The notes beneath the pieces are model-generated. The model worked only from the letters and a program-made list of their open reading frames with translations, did not search any database and was not told the DNA's origin. Shown here one piece after another: positions 58,318 to 64,000 of a DNA stretch of 64,000 bases; position 1 is the stretch's first letter, and every line of letters starts with the position of its first letter. The translations under genes were made by a program, and so were the position numbers. Location: NCBI GenBank assembly GCA_038527215.1, contig JBCBGC010000001.1, positions 1 through 64,000 on the forward strand, read 5' to 3'. Source of the DNA: JAWPMV01 sp038527215 (GTDB lineage Bacteria; Bacteroidota; Bacteroidia; J057).

Positions 58318-60617
58318 ATAGGGATGCTTATTTGTGCTACGGTACCTTGTTGCGGACCCGGTTCTATGGTGGCGGTTCCTCCCAGGACCTCAGCCCTGCT
58401 GACGATGTTTTCCAGGCCTAACCCCCGTTCAGGAGCAGGGGAAATGCCGATGCCATCATCCTCCACCATTAAATGCAATTGTCCGCCCGTTTGGTATAAT
58501 TGGACGGAAACGCTTCGGGCCTCTGCATGGCGTAGGATATTTTGCACCAACTCCTGAAAAATCCGGTAGAGGGCGATCTCTACAGACATTTCATAGCGTT
58601 CTTGTAGCCCAAACTCTTCAAAAGCGACCTCCATACCGGCCCGATTCAACATGCCATCTGCCACTTCTCGCAGGGCAGGGACCAGGCCCATTTCCATCAG
58701 GGCCCTGGGCATCATTTGGTGAGAGAGTTGCCGAGTTTCCTGGGCGGTATTTATGCTTAGCTGGTGGATTTCTTCCAGGGCTTGTGGGGGCGTTTTTTCC
58801 GCTTCCATCAATCTCCTTAAGCCTAGCTGTATGGCCCCCATTTGCTGGACCACCCCATCATGCAGATCTTTGGCTATGCGATGGCGCTCTTCCTCTGTGG
58901 CTTCAATGACAGCCTGGTAGCGATGATTTTTTTCCTCCAACAGGGTTTTTTCCATTTCCAGTTTTCGTCGTTTTCGGAGGTAAAAGAAGTAAATCCCGGT
59001 GAGCACCCCCAGCACCAGCCCACCTAAGAGGATTTGTCCGATTCTTCTTCTTTGCTGAGAGATTTCCTGTTCAAAAGCCAGGGCTTCTTGCTCCTGTACA
59101 GCTTGCAGGCTGTCCGCCACTCGGTCCATCTGGTAAGTAGCCTCCATCCAGGCGAGCTGGCGCGTGTTGTTCTGGTTAAACACGCTGTCGCTGGTCCATT
59201 GATAAATTTCCAGAAAGCCCAGGGCTTTTTCTGTCTGTCCGGCTGATTTGTAAGAAGCGTAAAGGGCTTGCGCAGCCTCAGCCTGAGCCTCCAACCGGCC
59301 GGTTTCTTTTGCGCTGGCGTAGGATTGCTCAAACCAATAACGGGCTTGTTGCGCCTGGCCCTGGTCTTGATATATCCGGCCCATCACATAGGCCGACATC
59401 GGCAAAAAGGTGCGGTTGCCGCATTTTTTTACCGCTTCAACCTCTTGCTGGGTATAATGACGGGCAGAGTCCAACTTTCCGGCTTCATAATAATACTTGC
59501 CCAACAGGCCAGCCTCCCCATCAAAGCAGCTATGGTCTGAAGCCTCGACCAATCGGTAGCTCATCAAGGCGTATTTACGCGCGCTGTCCAGACGTCCTGC
59601 CTCCAGATAGGCACTGCCGATGTTATTGTATTGAGCGATGAGGCCAGAGGTGTCAGCCTCGCTCAGGTCAAAGGCCAGGGCTTCCTGATAATAGTCAATG
59701 GCTTCTGCATATTGGCCATGCCGTTTGTGGATGATCCCGATATTGGTCTTGAGGTCTGCGACCTGGGAATAAGCCGCTATGGAGTCGTATAGAAACATGG
59801 ACCGAAGGTAGGATTGTAGAGAAGCCACAAACTGACCTGCCCGACTTTGGACGATGCCGATATTTTGCATAAAAATGGCTTCCCCATCCGGTCGCTTAGC
59901 TTTTCGGCAGAGCGGAATAGCCGCCCGGAAGTATTGCAAGGCCGAGTCATAAATCCCCTGCTCCATGTAGGCAAAGCCTATATTGTTGAGGGAAGAAGCC
60001 AGGTCGATGGGGGCATCAATGGCGCGGACCAAATCCCTGGCCCGGTAGCCGTAAGCCATGGCCGAGTCGTTGATGCCCTTGGCTTCATAGTTACCGGAGA
60101 TGAAATTCAACGCCCAGGTCATTTCCATGGTGTCCCGGATGTCCGCATAGTAGGCATAAAGCCGATGAAAATTGAGGATGGAAGCATCATAGCTGCCCTC
60201 ATAGTAGTTGAGTTGAGCGAGTTCTGAAAGGACGCTCATTTCTTTTTCTTGATCTCCAGCCTGAGAAAAATGCTGCATCGCCTGATCAAAATAGGCGCGA
60301 ATCGCTGGGCGATCATTGGCTTCCTGCGCGGCCAGTCCCTCATGAAAACTTACTTCGCCCCACCAATAGGGATCATCCAGTTTCTCTGCCAGATGCCGGG
60401 CTGCGGCTAACTGAAGGGCACTTTTTTCCCAGTCAGCTTCTGCCCACCACTCCTTTGCCATGGCCAGATGAAGACGCAATTTGCCGGTGTCGGTAGAGGC
60501 TTGAGACCATGCCTGTTGTAAACTATCGAGGACAGGGGACTGCGCCGCGACAGGGGAGAATGACCCGCATAAGCAGGAAATGATCAGCAGCAGTGGCAGG
60601 CGGGTAGGGAGGGACAT
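58314..60617 (-). CDS. TPR-containing sensor histidine kinase (HisKA_3 type)
   Basis: The 767-aa product has a signal peptide (residues 1-25), about eight TPR pairs in the periplasmic half (about 70-470), a membrane helix near 545-562 (GQILLGGLVLGVLTGIYFFYL) and a cytoplasmic kinase. EEERHRIAKDLHDGVVQQMGAI is the H-box of the HisKA_3 type (phospho-acceptor His in DLHD), followed by a HATPase_c domain with LVQNILRHAEA (N-box) and VEDDGIGI (G1 box) and GLGLENI (G2). It pairs with the downstream NarL-type regulator. The TPR sensor suggests a protein or peptide signal, which is inference. Confidence 0.95.
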   Translation of the reverse strand: MSLPTRLPLLLIISCLCGSFSPVAAQSPVLDSLQQAWSQASTDTGKLRLHLAMAKEWWAEADWEKSALQLAAARHLAEKLDDPYWWGEVSFHEGLAAQEANDRPAIRAYFDQAMQHFSQAGDQEKEMSVLSELAQLNYYEGSYDASILNFHRLYAYYADIRDTMEMTWALNFISGNYEAKGINDSAMAYGYRARDLVRAIDAPIDLASSLNNIGFAYMEQGIYDSALQYFRAAIPLCRKAKRPDGEAIFMQNIGIVQSRAGQFVASLQSYLRSMFLYDSIAAYSQVADLKTNIGIIHKRHGQYAEAIDYYQEALAFDLSEADTSGLIAQYNNIGSAYLEAGRLDSARKYALMSYRLVEASDHSCFDGEAGLLGKYYYEAGKLDSARHYTQQEVEAVKKCGNRTFLPMSAYVMGRIYQDQGQAQQARYWFEQSYASAKETGRLEAQAEAAQALYASYKSAGQTEKALGFLEIYQWTSDSVFNQNNTRQLAWMEATYQMDRVADSLQAVQEQEALAFEQEISQQRRRIGQILLGGLVLGVLTGIYFFYLRKRRKLEMEKTLLEEKNHRYQAVIEATEEERHRIAKDLHDGVVQQMGAIQLGLRRLMEAEKTPPQALEEIHQLSINTAQETRQLSHQMMPRALMEMGLVPALREVADGMLNRAGMEVAFEEFGLQERYEMSVEIALYRIFQELVQNILRHAEARSVSVQLYQTGGQLHLMVEDDGIGISPAPERGLGLENIVSRAEVLGGTATIEPGPQQGTVAQISIPI

Positions 60618-60721
60618 CTACGCGAATTAGGGGGAACCATTCAAACAGGGCGTGTTAATGGCAACAAAAGAGAAGATACAATGCCTCCTTCATTAATCAA
60701 AAAATCCACGTCTCGTATCAG

Positions 60722-62107
60722 CTAGAACAGATGGATGTTGAAAAATTTCTCCAGGATATTGGAAAGGAAAATGAGGCCTAGAAAAATAGGGGCCAGATAC
60801 CGCAAACTCAGGTTGACATAAATGGAAATCCAATGGTCTTTATAGCCTGCAAACCCCTCCTGAATTTCTGACTCGAAGCCAGCCATTTTCCAGCGATATA
60901 CCACAAACAAACTGAGCATTAAGCCACCGAAAGGGAGGGCTGCTTCTGAAAAAATGTCTGCCACCAAATCGAGGAAAGTATGGGTCCCTCCGGCATAGGA
61001 AATATTTCCCAGGGAAGGAACGGCTCCATAGGAAAGCAAAGTCGGGATGCCTAAGCCAAAGATTAGCAGGCCCATGCTCACCACTGCCCGGTTTCGCGAC
61101 CATTTTTTCTCGTCGATCAGATAGGCTACCGGGGTTTCCAGCAGGGAAATAGTAGAGGTCAGGGCCGCCAGGGTCAGGAGCAGGAAAAAGCCCGCTCCGA
61201 CAATCTTGCCAGCTACCGGACCGATGCTGGCAAAAATACTCGGTAGCGTAACAAAAGCTAGCCCAGGGCCGCTCATGCCGGGATCTTGCCCAAGGGTAAA
61301 CACCAGGGGCAGCATTAATAAACCAGCCAGGAAAGCCACGCCCGTATCTGCCAGGGTAACCACAGTAGCAGAACGGACCAGATTTTCTTTTTTGTTCAGG
61401 TAAGAGCCATAGGTAATCAGGCCGCCCATGCCCAGAGAAAGAGAGAAAAAGGCATGGCCCATGGCAGAATTGATGACTGAAAGGTTAAGTTTTTCCGGAT
61501 GAAAGGAAAGGTAATAAGCTACCCCATCCCAGGCATTTTCCAGGGTAAGGGCATAGGCGATCAGGCCCAGCAGCAAAACCAGCAAAACCGGCATCAGGGT
61601 GGTAGCCGCTCTTTCCAGTCCTTTTTTTACTCCTCTGCCCACCACGTAGGTAGTCAGTCCCATAAAAAGGAGGGCATACAGCATAATCGGCAGGATGTTT
61701 TTGGTAAACTCCCCGAAGTAGGCTTTATGATCTCCCGCAGCCAGCAGATCTCCGAATCCGATTTGCAGGAAATACCCAAAGGACCAGCCAGCCACTACAT
61801 TATAAAAGGACAGAATCATGATCCCACATATAACTCCCAATCCTCCTACCCAGGCCCAGGAAGAGCCCCCTATTTTATGGTAAGCGCCCCAGGGATTGGC
61901 CTGGGCATGGCGCCCCAGTGTAAGCTCGGCGATCATGACCGGGAGTCCCACCAGTAAAATGCATAACAGGTAGACAAAGAAGAATGCCCCACCTCCGTTT
62001 TGGGCTGTTTCGTAGGGAAACTTCCAGATATTGCCCAGGCCTACAGCGGAACCGGCTGCTGCTGCAATGAATCCAATGCGGGATGAAAAATGGGTGCGAT
62101 TAGACAT
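60722..62107 (-). CDS. Sodium-dependent transporter of the NSS family
   Basis: The 461-aa product has about 11-12 membrane segments. The first contains RIGFIAAAAGSAVGLGNIWKFPYETAQNGGGAF, with the GNIWKFP motif of the neurotransmitter:sodium symporter (LeuT/MhsT) family. IAELTLGRHA in the second and third helix region and a GHAFFSLSLGMGGLITYGSY segment (Na-site region) are also typical. Bacterial members take up amino acids with Na+. The substrate pocket cannot be assigned by eye. The gene lies 104 bp upstream of the histidine kinase gene on the same strand. Confidence 0.93.
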   Translation of the reverse strand: MSNRTHFSSRIGFIAAAAGSAVGLGNIWKFPYETAQNGGGAFFFVYLLCILLVGLPVMIAELTLGRHAQANPWGAYHKIGGSSWAWVGGLGVICGIMILSFYNVVAGWSFGYFLQIGFGDLLAAGDHKAYFGEFTKNILPIMLYALLFMGLTTYVVGRGVKKGLERAATTLMPVLLVLLLGLIAYALTLENAWDGVAYYLSFHPEKLNLSVINSAMGHAFFSLSLGMGGLITYGSYLNKKENLVRSATVVTLADTGVAFLAGLLMLPLVFTLGQDPGMSGPGLAFVTLPSIFASIGPVAGKIVGAGFFLLLTLAALTSTISLLETPVAYLIDEKKWSRNRAVVSMGLLIFGLGIPTLLSYGAVPSLGNISYAGGTHTFLDLVADIFSEAALPFGGLMLSLFVVYRWKMAGFESEIQEGFAGYKDHWISIYVNLSLRYLAPIFLGLIFLSNILEKFFNIHLF

Positions 62108-62201
62108 GGGGGCGTAGGTTGGTTTCAGATCCGATGAAATAGCAGCCTGAAGATAGGAACTTTTTAAGCAGGAAAAAGAAGGTTCGGCAGGCCAGGGACG
62201 C

Positions 62202-64000
62202 CTATTCCTTTGGTTTATCCCCTTTACCCTTGGGTTTGGGCAAATCCGGGGTCAGTTCTTTGAGGGTTTTGGCCAGGCCTTTCAAGCCCAGCTTTTTGTC
62301 CTTCTCTTCTTCATTTTTCAAGCCTACACTTGACTGGACCCCACTGACCACGGACTGCACCCAATGATAAATGAAGCCTTTCGAGGTATCCACCTCATAG
62401 GAGATTCGTCCCACCCGCAGGAAGCGCCGGTTGGGGTTATCGGTCTTAACGACCAGAGAATTGGCGATGGCGCTGGCAAAGCGGCGGCGACGGAATTTGG
62501 GGACATCTCCGACCGCTTCATCCTCGTCCTCTTCCAGCACCGAGACGTTCAGGTCGTTATAGTGGAGCCACATTTTTCCCTTACTTCCGTGTCTATCTCC
62601 CCGTACCCGAAAGTTCCCTTTATTCACCAGGCCACTGTCAATCCGGATGGCGGTGGTAGGCTGCAAAATGCTGTTGAATTCCTGCATGTCCACGCTCCCC
62701 AGTTGGCCGTTGATCTCATAAGAAAAGGCGGTATCGGTCAGCGGATAGGAAAAATCCACTTGCAGGAAGCCTGAACCCATCATGCGCGCACTGGCCCGAG
62801 CGGTAGCCGTATAGGCCTCCCTGCTTTCCAGGACCATGGGATCATTGGTGATGTCTTGCAAACTAGCCTGGAGGTCAGACAGAGAAAAATAGCCGGGCGG
62901 GCCCATGCCATTGATATATTCGGTATAGGCCAGGGTGCCTTCCCTGATCATGACGGAGTCAAAGTGGATGGGATAGCCCAACCCCATGAGGACTTCTTGC
63001 GGGAAAGGCGGTTTTCGGGCAGGATCCGGATCAAACCGGTTATCCTTAGAAACCTCCAAATGTAAGCCGATTAAATCTACCCGATTGGCCCGGACGTACT
63101 GATATTTGAACAGCTCGAAGAGCTTGATGCCATATAAATTGACCCGATCACTCAGCAGGTGGAGGTCGTTCATGGTATAGCCGAATTTCTCCACAAAGGC
63201 TTCCGGGTCATACATGGGGTCCAGTTGCAGGGAATCGGCAAAAAGGAGTTTATCCCGGGAAGACAAGCCCAGGCGCTTGGCATTGAGCCAATACAGGCTA
63301 TCCAGGGCGGGAATGCGATATTTTTCCATCAACATGGCCACCTCATCTGCATAAAACATGCGATCCGGCCGCAGCAGTCCCAAAGAATCCAGGAAAAACT
63401 CCTCTAACTCCAGGTCAAAGTGGCCGATGTTCCAGGGCACCACTGAATCTGCGGGGGTCCTCACTTCTTCCAGGCGGCCATCAGTAATTTCGATGGTATG
63501 TGCCCCTACATAGTCAAACACTGGAAGCACCGCCAGATAAGGATCTTTACCTCTGCCGGTCTTTTCGGGTCGCGTCCGCAGCATGATATCCGGTTCGTGG
63601 AAGCGAATATGGTGAAGGTCTAATTTCCCTCCCAGATAGATGTCTGCCACTTTCACCCCACTGGCCCACATTTGCGGTACTTCGAATGACCAAATATGGG
63701 TTTTAGGTTGATTCTTGGGATGCTCCAGGCGGGGAATCAGCGAGATATTTTTGGCATAAAGAGAAGAATCAGCGGTATTCAGCCTAAGCTGATCTACCTC
63801 GATGCGATAGGTGCTATCTGGCAATAAGAAAGAGTAATCCTCCGCCTGCAAGGCCATTTGGATATTGTCCGCATAAAAGGCCCTTTTGGTGCTTTTGGAA
63901 GTGGGGTCCAGTTTAAAGCCTGCGACCAACATACTCAGGTCATGGGCCGAGAAAGCGTGGTTAGCGTCTTTTCGCTCCGCATTGAGGACCAGGGCGCCAT
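62202..64000 (-). CDS. AsmA/TamB-like large exported protein (5' end outside the window)
   Basis: The reading frame continues to the window edge without a stop (...LNAERKDANHAFSAHDLSM ahead of the first internal ATG at 63932), so the gene is cut at its 5' end. At least 598 codons are visible. The sequence repeatedly shows strand-rich stretches of the form (F/L)YADxxxL and VxxxDxxxL (AFYADNIQMALQAEDYSFLL; LYAKNISLIP; GTLAYTEYINGMG; HIRFHEPDIML), the pattern of AsmA/DUF748-type proteins that sit between the inner and outer membranes. The C-terminus is a basic tail (LKELTPDLPKPKGKGDKPKE). Function inferred only at the fold level. Confidence 0.65.
   Translation of the reverse strand, partial: GALVLNAERKDANHAFSAHDLSMLVAGFKLDPTSKSTKRAFYADNIQMALQAEDYSFLLPDSTYRIEVDQLRLNTADSSLYAKNISLIPRLEHPKNQPKTHIWSFEVPQMWASGVKVADIYLGGKLDLHHIRFHEPDIMLRTRPEKTGRGKDPYLAVLPVFDYVGAHTIEITDGRLEEVRTPADSVVPWNIGHFDLELEEFFLDSLGLLRPDRMFYADEVAMLMEKYRIPALDSLYWLNAKRLGLSSRDKLLFADSLQLDPMYDPEAFVEKFGYTMNDLHLLSDRVNLYGIKLFELFKYQYVRANRVDLIGLHLEVSKDNRFDPDPARKPPFPQEVLMGLGYPIHFDSVMIREGTLAYTEYINGMGPPGYFSLSDLQASLQDITNDPMVLESREAYTATARASARMMGSGFLQVDFSYPLTDTAFSYEINGQLGSVDMQEFNSILQPTTAIRIDSGLVNKGNFRVRGDRHGSKGKMWLHYNDLNVSVLEEDEDEAVGDVPKFRRRRFASAIANSLVVKTDNPNRRFLRVGRISYEVDTSKGFIYHWVQSVVSGVQSSVGLKNEEEKDKKLGLKGLAKTLKELTPDLPKPKGKGDKPKE

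Overview
The window reads as a chromosomal segment of a Bacteroidota bacterium, most likely of the Saprospiria type (Lewinella/Haliscomenobacter-like; this placement is inference). The phylum call rests on several type A T9SS sorting tails (YPNP motif), one type B (gliding-motility/CHU_C) tail, lipoproteins with Bacteroidota-style lipoboxes, a TTTG-N20-TAnnTTTG promoter at 5208-5239, missing Shine-Dalgarno signals, and DUF1800/DUF1501, DUF3784 and DUF2834 families. The run of Ns at 7612-7708 shows this is a draft assembly.

Layout. 1-7.4 kb: envelope proteins, RNase P RNA (rnpB) with its own terminator, a secreted Ser/Arg-repeat protein, a DEAD-box helicase with an RGG-type tail, and kptA. 7.5-8.7 kb: one intact tRNA-Val(UAC) inside an array of degenerate tRNA-like repeats that also holds a small GIY-YIG nuclease gene. 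8.7-11.4 kb: an AT-richer stretch of unrecognised small genes. 11.4-30.4 kb: a secreted-polymer region with a GH81 endo-beta-1,3-glucanase, a PPC-like lipoprotein, an AraC regulator, a di-heme cytochrome, a YdeI/DUF1905 protein bracketed by inverted composite repeats, a type B T9SS adhesin-like protein, a DUF1800-DUF1501 pair and a beta-helix/malectin protein. 30.5-45.4 kb: housekeeping and small operons (M23 peptidase, phospholipid-methyltransferase-like enzyme, TPR proteins, monomeric isocitrate dehydrogenase, serine hydrolase, transglutaminase-like TPR protein, alpha/beta hydrolase, a Crp/Fnr regulator next to a perfect FNR-type dyad, a glyoxalase-fold protein). 45.4-53.9 kb: a palindromic tandem repeat, an SNase-like protein, an NlpC/P60-like protein, an HNH nuclease, a TPR/HTH regulator, a cholesterol-dependent-cytolysin-like lipoprotein, and two copies of a MITE-like repeat. 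53.9-64 kb: a minus-strand operon (sterol desaturase, DUF3784, TauE, TerC), a TPR histidine kinase/NarL-type regulator pair, an NSS transporter, and a partial AsmA-like protein running off the right edge.

How the genes fit together. GH81, the beta-helix/malectin protein, the adhesin-like protein and DUF1501 all carry T9SS tails, so they should be exported by the same type 9 machinery. Together they suggest surface attack on glucan- or uronate-type polymers. Within 6 kb, rnpB, kptA and the tRNA-like array are three features tied to tRNA processing; the grouping may be coincidence.

Most worth a second look: (1) the tRNA-like repeat array with its embedded GIY-YIG gene, whose units all have a 5-nt loop where a 7-nt anticodon loop belongs; (2) the lipoprotein in which the membrane-binding domain 4 of a cholesterol-dependent cytolysin appears to be replaced by a hemopexin-like propeller; (3) the composite palindromic intergenic repeat at three loci; (4) the FNR-type operator between the Crp/Fnr gene and the DUF2834 gene.
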